This document shows positions 22,962 through 30,437 of a stretch of 34,651 nucleotides of DNA, piece after piece. Source of the DNA: Bacteroidales bacterium (GTDB lineage: Bacteria; Bacteroidota; Bacteroidia; Bacteroidales; UBA7960). Under the pieces are notes generated by a model. It worked only from the letters and a program-made list of their open reading frames with translations. It was not told the origin of the DNA and ran no database searches. The position numbers were made by a program, and so were the translations under genes. The stretch is taken from positions 1-34,651 of the forward strand of contig PWJC01000030.1 of assembly GCA_003560165.1 (NCBI GenBank). Direction: 5' to 3'. The stretch's first letter is position 1. Every line of letters starts with the position of its first letter.

Positions 22962-23369
22962 ATGGCTAAACTGGTCCATTTTTCCGAGGCTGCTTCCCTG
23001 GCCCTTCATGCCATGGTGCTTATTGCCAAATCGAAGAATTACGTGAACGTGAACAGCATTGCCACCGAAATGGGGGCTTCCCGCAACCATCTGGCGAAGG
23101 TATTGCAACAACTGGTAAAGAACAATTACCTTTCGTCTGTCAGGGGGCCCAGCGGTGGTTTTGTATTGAAAAAGCCGGCCGACCAGATCTCTGTCCTTGA
23201 GATCTATGAAGCCATCGAAGGCCGGATAAACGTGCCCGAATGCCCCCTGGACCGCAAGATCTGCCCGTTCGACAAATGCCTGATGAATGGGCTGGTCACC
23301 GATGTGACCATGCAATTCAAAACCTATTTCCAGGAGCACACTCTGGAGGATTTTGTAACCCGCTCCTGA
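22962..23369 (+). CDS. Rrf2-family regulator with Fe-S-type cysteines
   Basis: A 135-aa winged-helix regulator. It shows the Rrf2 helix-turn-helix and wing (VNSIATEMGASRNHLAKVLQQL, then VRGPSGGFVLKKP, about residues 25-70) and the three-cysteine loop ECPLDRKICPFDKC (about 92-105), which in IscR/NsrR relatives binds an Fe-S cluster. It is likely a cluster-sensing repressor or activator. The start at 22962 gives the usual short N-terminus; a longer reading frame would overlap the TM1266 copy-2 gene. Its place after hydG and the TM1266 pair suggests it responds to Fe-S or redox state for the hydrogenase genes. Confidence 0.92.
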   Translation: MAKLVHFSEAASLALHAMVLIAKSKNYVNVNSIATEMGASRNHLAKVLQQLVKNNYLSSVRGPSGGFVLKKPADQISVLEIYEAIEGRINVPECPLDRKICPFDKCLMNGLVTDVTMQFKTYFQEHTLEDFVTRS

Positions 23370-23374
23370 GCACC

Positions 23375-24208
23375 ATGACCTCCGATTGGATTTTTAGCAC
23401 ACAGGATGTTCTGATCGCTTTCGGGCTTACCCTGTTCGCCGGGCTGTCTACAGGGATCGGCAGTGCCATAGCCTTTTTTGCCAAAAAGACGAATACCCGT
23501 TTCTTGTCGGTGGCCCTGGGCTTTTCGGCCGGGGTCATGATCTACCTGTCGTTTGTTGAAATATTTCCCAAAGCCAACGAGATCCTTGCCGGTGAGCTGG
23601 GCCCCCAGTCTGCATACATGCTGACGGTGATCGCATTCTTTTCGGGCATGTTTCTGATCGCCCTGATCGACAGGCTGGTCCCGGATTTTGAAAACCCCCA
23701 CGAGATCAAACGTGTTGAGCAAATGCAGTTGGACAGTTCACAGGCTGCCAAAAACAAGAAGCTTTACCGCATGGGGGTTATGTCGGCAGTGGCCATTGCC
23801 CTGCACAATTTTCCCGAAGGCCTGGCTACCTTTCTGGCTGCACTCCAGGACATTAAGCTGGGTCTGCCCATTGCCATCGCCATTGCCATACACAATATTC
23901 CGGAGGGCATTGCCATTTCGGTGCCCATACACCATGCCACAGGAAGCAAGCGAAAAGCCTTTACCTATTCTTTCCTTTCAGGTCTGGCCGAACCCCTTGG
24001 GGCGCTGATCGGGTTTTTCATCCTGATGCCCTTTATCAACGATGTGGTGTTTGGCTTTTTGTTTGCCTCGGTGGCCGGCATCATGGTGTTTATCTCGATC
24101 GACAACCTGTTGCCGGCGGCCAGGGAATACGGCGAACACCACCTGTCTGTATACGGACTGGCCGGAGGGATGGCCCTTATGGCCCTCAGCCTGGTATTTT
24201 TCCTCTGA
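23375..24208 (+). CDS. ZIP-family divalent metal transporter (ZupT-like)
   Basis: A 277-aa inner-membrane protein with about eight hydrophobic segments. The two ZIP signature metal-binding helices are present: IALHNFPEGLATF and IAIHNIPEGIAIS (His, Asn, Pro-Glu). It imports zinc, and often iron and other divalent cations. The start at 23375 is 5 bp past the Rrf2 stop, so it is likely co-transcribed with the regulator. In this setting an iron-supply role for hydrogenase clusters is possible, but it is inferred from position only. Confidence 0.92.
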   Translation: MTSDWIFSTQDVLIAFGLTLFAGLSTGIGSAIAFFAKKTNTRFLSVALGFSAGVMIYLSFVEIFPKANEILAGELGPQSAYMLTVIAFFSGMFLIALIDRLVPDFENPHEIKRVEQMQLDSSQAAKNKKLYRMGVMSAVAIALHNFPEGLATFLAALQDIKLGLPIAIAIAIHNIPEGIAISVPIHHATGSKRKAFTYSFLSGLAEPLGALIGFFILMPFINDVVFGFLFASVAGIMVFISIDNLLPAAREYGEHHLSVYGLAGGMALMALSLVFFL

Positions 24209-24272
24209 ACAATCAGCTCCTTTGCTGTCTTTTGCCAGAACAACAAAACAAGCAGTTGCGTGAAAATGGTGC

Positions 24273-25328
24273 TTAGGGGAGGGCGATGATGAAACTGTCG
24301 GGGAAGCCGTGGTCCCTGAGCCGGCTCCTCAACTCCAGGGCCTGTTGCCTTTCGGAAAAACTCCCCATGATCAGTTTATACAGTCGGCGTCCGTTTTCGT
24401 CCGATATCTGGATAAAGACGGGGTGGCCGAACTGCTGCTGGTAGCCGGCCGCGGTGGCAGCCAGGTTGTCGGGCCGGGAAAAGGAAACGATCTGTACCCC
24501 CATGCCTCCGGGGGCGGTTTCTTTGAGCGAGATATCGTACAGGCCCCCGGGCAGGCCGTTCAGGTCGATGGGTTCAAGGCGATGTTCAAGGGCTTTGGTT
24601 TCCTGTTCCCACAGGGGCTCTTTCGGGGCCGGATGGGAAGGTTCCTGCCCTTTTGCCAGATGGGGTACCGCCTCTTGCTCACGGCCGAGGGCGATCAGGG
24701 TATTTCCCATATAGTAATGGAATGTGCCCTCTCCTTCAAAAGTAATGGCCGCAATGTGCAGGTCGGCAAGGGCCTCTTCGTGGAGCCCGTTATGGTAGGC
24801 TGCCATGCCGCGGTAAAGATACCCCTCGGCGAAACCTGGGTTGAGGCGCAAGGCCATATTGAAGTCCTGAAGTGCATTCCCGTATTCGTTAATGGCCAGG
24901 AAGGCCTTGCCCCGCTGAAAAAGAGTGGAATGATCGGGATTGACCCGGATGGCCTCGCTGTAGTGGTGGATTGCTGAGTGGTGATCGCCCAGGGCGGCGT
25001 AAGCAAGGCCACTGAAATACCAGGCCTGTTCGGAGAGCTGGTTGTCCAGCCGCATTAGCCCGGTAAAATCGTCGATGGCCTCCTGGTAAAGGCCCAGTTC
25101 GATGTAGGCAAGCCCCCTGTAAAGATAGACGTCGCCATAGTGGGGATCGAGTTCGAGGGCCCGGCCGAAGGATTCAATGGCCCCCTCAAAATTGTTTTCC
25201 ACTCCCTGCCTGACCCCCTCACCAAAGGCCTCCCTGGCAAGCCGAAGGTTGCGGTCGGCGACCTGTGCCGTCGACAGCAGGGAAACAATCATAAACAGGG
25301 TCGTCAGATAAGTGTTGAGATGCTTCAT
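24273..25328 (-). CDS. Exported TPR-repeat protein with C-terminal SPOR domain
   Basis: A 351-aa protein with an N-terminal signal peptide (hydrophobic LTTLFMIVSLLSTAQ). About five to six tetratricopeptide repeats follow (residues about 30-215, e.g. GAIESFGRALELDPHYGDVYLYRG). A proline-rich linker leads to a C-terminal SPOR-like domain (about 272-350: GVQIVSFSRPDN...RRLYKLIMGSFSERQQAL). SPOR domains bind denuded peptidoglycan, so this is likely a periplasmic scaffold at the cell wall. It is convergent with the ZIP transporter gene; the 64-bp gap holds no clear terminator. A candidate promoter lies just past the end of the upstream aminotransferase gene. Confidence 0.85.
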   Translation of the reverse strand: MKHLNTYLTTLFMIVSLLSTAQVADRNLRLAREAFGEGVRQGVENNFEGAIESFGRALELDPHYGDVYLYRGLAYIELGLYQEAIDDFTGLMRLDNQLSEQAWYFSGLAYAALGDHHSAIHHYSEAIRVNPDHSTLFQRGKAFLAINEYGNALQDFNMALRLNPGFAEGYLYRGMAAYHNGLHEEALADLHIAAITFEGEGTFHYYMGNTLIALGREQEAVPHLAKGQEPSHPAPKEPLWEQETKALEHRLEPIDLNGLPGGLYDISLKETAPGGMGVQIVSFSRPDNLAATAAGYQQQFGHPVFIQISDENGRRLYKLIMGSFSERQQALELRSRLRDHGFPDSFIIALP

Positions 25329-25363
25329 CGTGAAAGCCTATTGACTGAATGCAGGCGTCAGAA

Positions 25364-25371
25364 CAAAAATA
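25364..25371 (-). promoter_or_regulatory. Candidate -7 element for the TPR-SPOR gene
   Basis: TATTTTTG on the minus strand matches TAnnTTTG, about 35 bp upstream of the TPR-SPOR start and just past the aminotransferase stop. A TTG (complement of CAA at 25397) lies 25 bp further up, slightly beyond the normal spacing. Confidence 0.4.
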
Positions 25372-25378
25372 TGAATTA

Positions 25379-26263
25379 TTAGTTTCCTGCGGCGGGCAAG
25401 CCCAAGCTGCCGGTCGAAGTATCTGCCATTTCGTTCAGCAAACCGTTGAGTTTGCGCGACAACCCGTTGTAATACCTTTTATTCCCGTAGCTACCCACCC
25501 AGCGGATGCCCTGTACGGCATTGGTCAGAAAAACCTCTTCAGCTTCTTCCAGCAAAACCGGCGGCAATGCCTCTTCCGACAGGTCCAGCCCGTATTTGGC
25601 GGCCATTTCGATGATCACCGAGCGCATGACCCCGTCGACGCAGCCCTCCGAAAGGGGTGGGGTGATTATTTTCCCCTTCCCGGCCACAAAGATGTTGGAG
25701 GCAGAAGCCTCCACCACGTGGCCTATGTTGTTCAGAAGCAGGCAATCTCCCAGCCCGTTCTCCCTTTTGTAGATGCCGGCCATCACATACAACTGGGCAT
25801 TGATCGTTTTCAGGGGTGAAAAGGCATTGACGGGTTTGCAGAGATCAGCGAACAGGCCGATGTGTGCACCCCTGGTGTTGAGTGAAAAGCCGGCCTGGCC
25901 CAGGGCTTCGGATTCAATCAGATAGGAAGCCTTGTTGCACAGGGGGGCATACAACCCCCCTCCGGAGCGGAACAGGGCAAGTCTGAACCTGGCCGCAGGG
26001 TCGTTGGGATGATTGGCTTCGTACAGGGCCGCAGCGCAATCCTGCAGAAAACCGGCCGACCAGCCGGCGGGTAACTGCATTTTCAACAACTTTGCCGAAA
26101 CCCTGAGGCGGTCAAAGTGTTTTTCGGGCCAGAGTACCTTTCCCCCCACCACACGCATGCTTTCGAAAACCCCGTCGCCATAGCGGAAGGCGCGGTTATC
26201 CGGGGGCAAGGCAAAGGATGCCTTGTCGAGCATGTTTCCGTTGTACAGGATCTTTGAGTGCAT
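25379..26263 (-). CDS. Aminotransferase class IV (aminodeoxychorismate lyase/branched-chain aminotransferase family)
   Basis: A 294-aa fold-type IV PLP enzyme. Typical features: FRYGDGVFESMRV near residue 27, the PLP lysine in SPLKTINAQLYV, LLLNNIGHVVEASASNIF, and the phosphate-cup segment EGCVDGVMRSVI. The family includes PabC (aminodeoxychorismate lyase, folate synthesis), IlvE and D-amino-acid transaminase; sequence alone does not separate them here. No pabA/pabB is in the window. The ATG at 26263 is used because a longer open frame would run through the rhomboid gene upstream. The gap to that gene is 16 bp, so they may be co-transcribed. Confidence 0.88.
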   Translation of the reverse strand: MHSKILYNGNMLDKASFALPPDNRAFRYGDGVFESMRVVGGKVLWPEKHFDRLRVSAKLLKMQLPAGWSAGFLQDCAAALYEANHPNDPAARFRLALFRSGGGLYAPLCNKASYLIESEALGQAGFSLNTRGAHIGLFADLCKPVNAFSPLKTINAQLYVMAGIYKRENGLGDCLLLNNIGHVVEASASNIFVAGKGKIITPPLSEGCVDGVMRSVIIEMAAKYGLDLSEEALPPVLLEEAEEVFLTNAVQGIRWVGSYGNKRYYNGLSRKLNGLLNEMADTSTGSLGLPAAGN

Positions 26264-26279
26264 AAAGGTACAGAAAGGC

Positions 26280-26888
26280 TTAAAAAACGTAATCGATGAA
26301 ACGCAGAAGCAGTGAAAAATCGAGCAGGGCCGTAAACACAATGCCGAAAACCGCTCCCCAAAAGTGGACATCGTGCCCGATCTGGTCGGTTCCCCGCTTT
26401 GCCATATAGGCCGAATAGAGCAGGTAAAGCAACCCGAACACGAAGGCGGGAATGGGAACCGGAAAGAAGATGAACACCACCGAGCCCTGGGGATAGACCA
26501 GTATGCTGGCAAACAATACGGAAGATACCGCTCCGCTGGCCCCCACGGCATTGTAGTGTGGGTTGCCCATGTGTTTCAGATAGGCCGGGACCACGCTGAA
26601 CAGCAGTCCGCCAATGTAAAGAAGCACGTAATAGAGCCGCCCGCTTTCACCGAAATGATCCCTGAAAATAATCTCAACGTTGTTCCCGAAAGAAAAGAGC
26701 ACAAACATATTCACCAGCAGGTGCATATAATCTACATGCAGCAGTCCGTAACCCAGGAAGCGGTAATATTGATTTTGCTGCCTGATATCATGGGCGTTGA
26801 ATTTCAGTTGCTCGAACACCCGGGGGTTCCCAAAGGCCGAGATCGAGATCAGGACGGTGGCAATGATGATGAACAGTGTCGCGGTCAT
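26280..26888 (-). CDS. Rhomboid-family intramembrane serine protease
   Basis: A 202-aa integral membrane protein of about six helices. The catalytic serine motif GASG (AVGASGAVSS, about residue 108) and the catalytic histidine in a later helix (HDVHFWGAVFG) are present, with the conserved loop histidine/asparagine segment HLLVNMFVLFSFG. It should therefore be an active rhomboid cleaving membrane proteins in the lipid bilayer. Substrate is unknown. It sits between an S41 protease gene (29-bp gap upstream) and the aminotransferase. A second, different rhomboid gene lies 1.9 kb away on the other strand. Confidence 0.93.
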   Translation of the reverse strand: MTATLFIIIATVLISISAFGNPRVFEQLKFNAHDIRQQNQYYRFLGYGLLHVDYMHLLVNMFVLFSFGNNVEIIFRDHFGESGRLYYVLLYIGGLLFSVVPAYLKHMGNPHYNAVGASGAVSSVLFASILVYPQGSVVFIFFPVPIPAFVFGLLYLLYSAYMAKRGTDQIGHDVHFWGAVFGIVFTALLDFSLLLRFIDYVF

Positions 26889-26917
26889 GGGATTGGGTTC
26901 AGGATCAGGGATCCGGC

Positions 26918-28525
26918 TTAATAGCGTATGTTCAGGCGGTCGAAGGTATCGTCGCCGATGATGCGGATGGCCTCCTGAAAGGCATCGTCCTGTTGCATCA
27001 CCACCCGGATATAGGCCGCAAAATCAAAAAGGTTACGTGCAATCAGGCCCTTGAGCTGGTTTCCGATATAGGCTGCCGAAGCCTCGTCTTCTTCGGCATC
27101 CCTTTCTATATCGTGGGCTGCGGCATATTGGTACAATTCGGCCATCAGGTCCTGATCAACCTCAAATTCGCCGATAAAGGTATCCAGGTCGGGATAGGCC
27201 GCAGAGAGTCCGGCACGATTGCGGTTGGTGTACTCAATGCCGAAGCTGTTGAGCAGGCCCCGGCGCAGCATCCGGGAATAAAACTCTGATACCCGGGCTG
27301 TGTCGATGGGAATGAAGTAATCGGGCATGATGCCCCCGCCGCCATAAACCACCCGTTGATTGAGCTTGGTATAAAATTTCAGGGAGTCGGGAAACCGGAT
27401 GTTTTCCGGGCTTACCAGTTCCCCGGCCGACAACCTGTCGGAGAGGTCGTCGTAATACCGGTCGGTGCCTTCGTCGTAGGGTTTTTGAATGCTTCTGCCC
27501 GTGGGTGTATGGTACTGTGCGGTGGTCAGGCGGATGGCCGATCCATCGGGAAGCTCAAAGGGACGTTGCACCAGGCCTTTCCCGAACGACCTTCTGCCTA
27601 CCAGTACGCCCCTGTCCCAGTCCTGAATGGCACCGGCAACGATCTCGCTGGCCGATGCACTGCCTTCGTTAACCAGCACCACCACCTTGCCTTCCCTGAA
27701 GTTTCCCCTGGATGTGCCCCTGAACTCCTGTCTGGGGGCCGCATGACCTTCGGTGTACACGATCATCTGGTCGCTGTCCAGGAACTGATCGGCCAGGTCA
27801 ATGGCAACGTCAAGGTAGCCCCCCGAGTTGTAGTTCAGATCAAGGATCAGGTGTTGCATACCCTGATCACGCAACTGCCGGGATGCCTCGCGGTATTCGC
27901 GCATGGTCGTGCGGGCAAAGCGGTTCAGCTTGATGTAGCCGATACCGGGAGCTGCCATAAAGGCAGCATCGACCGAGTGAATGGGAATCCGGTCGCGGGT
28001 GATGGTGAATTCAAGCAGGCCGGGGGCACCCATGCGGTATACCTTTACGTCGACCCGGGTACCTCTTTCCCCGCGCAGCCTGTCCTGGACGAACTGATTG
28101 GTGACATGTCCGCCGTGGGCGGTTTCGCCATCAATTTCCACGATCTTGTCTCCTGGCATCAGACCCACCTTTTCGGATGGCCCGCCTGGTATCGGGCTCA
28201 CCACCATGATGGTGTCGCTGATCAGGTTGAACTGCACCCCAATGCCTTCGAAACTGCCCTCCAGGGGCTCGGTGGCCCGACGGAGTTCATCGGCCGAGAG
28301 GTATACACTATGGGGATCCAGGTTGCGGAGCATTCCCCGGATGGCCTCTTCCACCAGCGTTTCATCATCAACATTTTCGATGTATGCGAACTCGATGAAC
28401 TGCAAGGCCCTTTGCAGCTTTTCAACCTGGTTCTGACGCACCTGGGCCTGGCCGGCCGGTACGATCAGAAAAAACAAACCAAAAATAAGTATGATGCGTC
28501 TGAGCATGCTTTTTGTCATTTTCAT
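26918..28525 (-). CDS. S41 carboxyl-terminal processing protease (CtpA-like)
   Basis: A 535-aa exported protease. Signal peptide (IILIFGLFFLIVPAGQAQ), helical N-terminal domain, PDZ domain (about 91-165, including GLMPGDKIVEIDGE), then the S41 core with catalytic Ser289 (NEGSASASEIV) and Lys316 (RRSFGKGLVQ). A C-terminal domain of about 150 aa follows, common in Bacteroidota members. It acts in the periplasm on C-termini of substrate proteins. It is the first gene of the minus-strand run S41-rhomboid-aminotransferase and is divergent from the second rhomboid. Confidence 0.95.
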   Translation of the reverse strand: MKMTKSMLRRIILIFGLFFLIVPAGQAQVRQNQVEKLQRALQFIEFAYIENVDDETLVEEAIRGMLRNLDPHSVYLSADELRRATEPLEGSFEGIGVQFNLISDTIMVVSPIPGGPSEKVGLMPGDKIVEIDGETAHGGHVTNQFVQDRLRGERGTRVDVKVYRMGAPGLLEFTITRDRIPIHSVDAAFMAAPGIGYIKLNRFARTTMREYREASRQLRDQGMQHLILDLNYNSGGYLDVAIDLADQFLDSDQMIVYTEGHAAPRQEFRGTSRGNFREGKVVVLVNEGSASASEIVAGAIQDWDRGVLVGRRSFGKGLVQRPFELPDGSAIRLTTAQYHTPTGRSIQKPYDEGTDRYYDDLSDRLSAGELVSPENIRFPDSLKFYTKLNQRVVYGGGGIMPDYFIPIDTARVSEFYSRMLRRGLLNSFGIEYTNRNRAGLSAAYPDLDTFIGEFEVDQDLMAELYQYAAAHDIERDAEEDEASAAYIGNQLKGLIARNLFDFAAYIRVVMQQDDAFQEAIRIIGDDTFDRLNIRY

Positions 28526-28654
28526 TAGTTACTGGTCTAAAATTGATGAACACTATCCGGGGATTGGCTTCCGGTGATCATTCCACTGCAAAAACCCCAC
28601 CATTTTTTCCGGTCGCGAAGTCCGGGGAACATTTCCCGGTTTGCCCACCAGATT

Positions 28655-28684
28655 TTTGCAATGAAAAAAATTCATGTACTTTTG
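28655..28684 (+). promoter_or_regulatory. Bacteroidota-type promoter upstream of the second rhomboid
   Basis: TTTG (28655-28658) and TACTTTTG (28677-28684, matching TAnnTTTG) are 18 bp apart, a good -33/-7 pair. Transcription should start near 28690. It lies in the 278-bp gap between the divergent S41 and rhomboid genes; nothing else was seen there apart from a run of ten A residues at 28732-28741. Confidence 0.7.
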
Positions 28685-28803
28685 TTTGTTGTCACTACAT
28701 AGTCAACAAAACAGTCAGGCAAAGTGTTTTCAAAAAAAAAATACTGATTCTGGAAACCGGCGGCAGTCACAAAATTAATAAAAAGCGGGAAAAGGGCAGG
28801 TTT

Positions 28804-29499
28804 TTGTCCAGCCTGGTCTATCCATTGGGTTTCGTATTGCTGATCTGGACCATAAAAGCCGTTCAGCTGGTGTTCGACCTCGAGTTTTACCGCCTGGGTA
28901 TCTATCCCCAAAGTCTGGAAGGCCTCAAAGGCATCGTATTTTCGCCCTTTATTCATGGCAGTAGTTCCCACCTGGCCTCCAACAGCCTCCCCCTGCTGAT
29001 TCTGGGTACAGGGCTTTTTTATTTTTACCGGACCGTGGCTTTCCGGGTGGTTTTGTGGTCAGTGCTGATCACCGGTTTCTGGGTATGGATCATCGGCCGG
29101 CCTTCCTATCACATTGGTGCTAGCGGGATACTTTACAGCCTGGCCAGTTTTTTGTTCGTCAGTGGGATGATCAGGCGTCATCCGCGGCTGATGGCGTTGT
29201 CGCTGTTGGTGTCCTTCCTTTATGGCAGCATGGTCTGGGGGGTCTTTCCCATCAGGGATGGGATGTCGTGGGAGTCGCATTTAATGGGTGCGATTTCGGG
29301 CATTGTACTGGCTCTGTTTTTCAGAAGCCATGGGCCACAACGTCCCCTTTATTCCTGGGAACTGGAAGAGGAAGAGGAAGAGGAAGAGGAGACTGGCATT
29401 CCGGTAGGCCCGGGCGATGAAGGGCCGGGCATTTCGGGGGGAGAAGGGGGGGGGCCGGAGCCTGAACCTGAACCCTGGGTGAGAGACAGCACCTACTGA
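28804..29499 (+). CDS. Rhomboid-family membrane protease (second), non-ATG start, acidic low-complexity tail
   Basis: A rhomboid of about 231 aa if started at TTG 28804. Membrane segments begin at LVYPLGFVLLIWTIKAV. HGSSSHLASNSLPLLILG matches the rhomboid loop/helix-2 histidine-asparagine region; the catalytic serine is in HIGASGILYS and the histidine in SWESHLMGAISG. No in-frame ATG exists between the promoter at 28655 and the first membrane helix. TTG 28804 has a purine-rich AAAGGGCAGG before it; ATT 28774 is an alternative that keeps a basic N-terminus. The C-terminal roughly 45 residues are a Glu run followed by Gly/Pro/Glu-rich sequence, not part of the protease fold. Confidence 0.8.
   Translation: MSSLVYPLGFVLLIWTIKAVQLVFDLEFYRLGIYPQSLEGLKGIVFSPFIHGSSSHLASNSLPLLILGTGLFYFYRTVAFRVVLWSVLITGFWVWIIGRPSYHIGASGILYSLASFLFVSGMIRRHPRLMALSLLVSFLYGSMVWGVFPIRDGMSWESHLMGAISGIVLALFFRSHGPQRPLYSWELEEEEEEEEETGIPVGPGDEGPGISGGEGGGPEPEPEPWVRDSTY
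29364..29391 (+). repeat. GGAAGA microsatellite coding a Glu run
   Basis: Near-perfect 6-bp repeats of GGAAGA encode a stretch of nine glutamates in the C-terminal tail of the second rhomboid. Slippage here would change tail length in steps of two residues without a frameshift. Confidence 0.8.
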
Positions 29500-29507
29500 C
29501 TCACCGC

Positions 29508-29528
29508 TGCCGCTGAGAAGTGGCGGCA
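29508..29528. terminator. Possible bidirectional hairpin between convergent rhomboid and smpB
   Basis: TGCCGC and GCGGCA form a 6-bp GC-rich stem with a 9-nt loop in the 40-bp convergent gap. There is no T-run on either side, so an intrinsic terminator is uncertain. Confidence 0.35.
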
Positions 29529-29539
29529 TGGACATGCAT

Positions 29540-29986
29540 TCAGCTTCTGTCTCTGTCCATTTCGCGCTGCAGGTCTTTTTTCTTAAGCGTGTCTCGCTTA
29601 TCGTACAGCTTTTTGCCCCTGGCCAGGGCGATTTCCAGTTTTGCCAGCCCCTTCTGGTTAATCAGCAGCCGGGTGGGGATCAGGGTAAGTCCCTTTTCAT
29701 CCAGTTTGGTCTTCAGTTTTCGCAACTCCCGTGAGGTGAGCAGCAACTTGCGGTCCCTTTTTGGTTCGTGGTTGTGGTAGGTGCCGTATTCGTAAGGGGC
29801 GATGTGCATATTCCTGACAAAAAGCTCAGAGCCCGTAAAGGAGCAATAAGCCTCGTTCAGGCTTATTTTTCCTGTCCTTACCGACTTGATCTCGGTACCG
29901 GTGAGCACCATGCCACAGCTGAATTTTTCCAGCAAGTGGTATTCAAAGGAAGCCTTTTTGTTTTTTGCAATGATACTGTCGGGCAT
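29540..29986 (-). CDS. smpB: SsrA-binding protein SmpB
   Basis: A 148-aa tmRNA-binding protein for trans-translation and rescue of stalled ribosomes. Family hallmarks: NKKASFEYHLLEKFSCGMVLTG...EIKSVR at the N-terminus, HIAPYEYGTYHNHEPKRDRKLLL in the middle, and the basic C-terminal tail KKLYDKRDTLKKKD that enters the mRNA channel. The ATG at 29986 is preferred over GTG 30004, because a -7 promoter element at 30004-30011 would start transcription inside the longer version. No tmRNA gene was recognised next to it. Confidence 0.96.
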   Translation of the reverse strand: MPDSIIAKNKKASFEYHLLEKFSCGMVLTGTEIKSVRTGKISLNEAYCSFTGSELFVRNMHIAPYEYGTYHNHEPKRDRKLLLTSRELRKLKTKLDEKGLTLIPTRLLINQKGLAKLEIALARGKKLYDKRDTLKKKDLQREMDRDRS

Positions 29987-30003
29987 GTTGTTGCTTGTTG
30001 CCA

Positions 30004-30011
30004 CAAAGATA
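30004..30011 (-). promoter_or_regulatory. Candidate -7 element for smpB
   Basis: On the minus strand TATCTTTG matches TAnnTTTG and lies 17 bp before the smpB ATG, giving a very short leader. No clear -33 element. Confidence 0.45.
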
Positions 30012-30070
30012 AGAAAATTAAGGCGTCAGTAATCCCGGCAGGCCTAGCAGTCAATTTGGCAAAATAAATC

Positions 30071-30100
30071 TTGTTCAGTTTGTAAAAAAACATACTTTTG
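30071..30100 (+). promoter_or_regulatory. Bacteroidota-type promoter for the DUF2795 gene
   Basis: TTG (30071-30073) and TACTTTTG (30093-30100) are separated by 19 bp. The -7 octamer is identical to that before the second rhomboid. Transcription would begin about 20 bp before the ATG at 30127. Confidence 0.65.
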
Positions 30101-30126
30101 CAAAAAATATAACTGATTGGCAAATT

Positions 30127-30348
30127 ATGTACTGGACACTTGAACTTGCTTCCAAACTGGAAGATGCACCATGGCCCGCCACAAAGGACGAACTCATCGA
30201 TTATGCGCTTCGTTCGGGAGCACCCATGGAAGTAATTGAAAATCTTCAGGAAATTGAAGACGAAGGGGAGGTATACGAAAGCATCGAGGATATTTGGCCT
30301 GATTACCCGACCAAGGACGATTTCTTTTTCCATGAAGACGAATATTGA
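30127..30348 (+). CDS. DUF2795 domain small acidic protein
   Basis: A 73-aa very acidic protein. LEDAPWPATKDELIDYALRSGAP matches the short DUF2795 domain, in which a Pro-Trp-Pro-like segment precedes a helix; in Bacteroidota these small proteins are widespread, conserved and of unknown function. The tail (EDIWPDYPTKDDFFFHEDEY) is rich in Asp, Glu and aromatics. It has its own promoter and is separated from secA by a terminator. Confidence 0.85.
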   Translation: MYWTLELASKLEDAPWPATKDELIDYALRSGAPMEVIENLQEIEDEGEVYESIEDIWPDYPTKDDFFFHEDEY

Positions 30349-30374
30349 GCTTACCCGGCAGATCGCCCGGTTTC

Positions 30375-30404
30375 AAAGGCCTGCAGTAATGCCGGCCTTT
30401 TTTT
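30375..30404 (+). terminator. Rho-independent terminator after DUF2795 gene, before secA
   Basis: AAAGGCC and GGCCTTT pair as a 7-bp stem with a 12-nt loop, and the right arm continues into a run of seven T. It lies 26 bp past the DUF2795 stop. The left arm (GGCCTG, 30378-30383) could also pair with CAGGCC at 30406-30411, so an alternative fold exists. Confidence 0.75.
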
Positions 30405-30429
30405 ACAGGCCGTCTGTCGCGGATTTCAT

Positions 30430-30437
30430 TAACTTTG
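30430..30437 (+). promoter_or_regulatory. Candidate -7 element for secA
   Basis: TAACTTTG matches TAnnTTTG and is the same octamer as in the hydG promoter. It is 31 bp before the secA ATG; the -33 element is poor. A purine-rich AAGGAG lies at 30447-30452, somewhat far (16 bp) from the ATG for a classic Shine-Dalgarno. Confidence 0.45.

Noticed and set aside
5829-23369. Recently acquired mobile island
   Set aside because: No integrase, transposase, tRNA-linked attachment site or boundary repeats were seen, and base composition looks similar to the flanking housekeeping genes by eye.
24209-24272. Bidirectional terminator between the ZIP transporter and TPR-SPOR genes
   Set aside because: No stem of useful length was found in the 64-bp convergent gap.
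28724-28741. Frameshift at the A10 run joining a GTG start to the second rhomboid
   Set aside because: The GTG frame meets a TGA stop just after the run, and shifting would need an unsupported slip; a TTG or ATT start downstream is simpler.
30005-30126. tmRNA gene next to smpB
   Set aside because: The 122-bp gap is too short for tmRNA and holds two promoters instead; no tRNA-like ends were seen.
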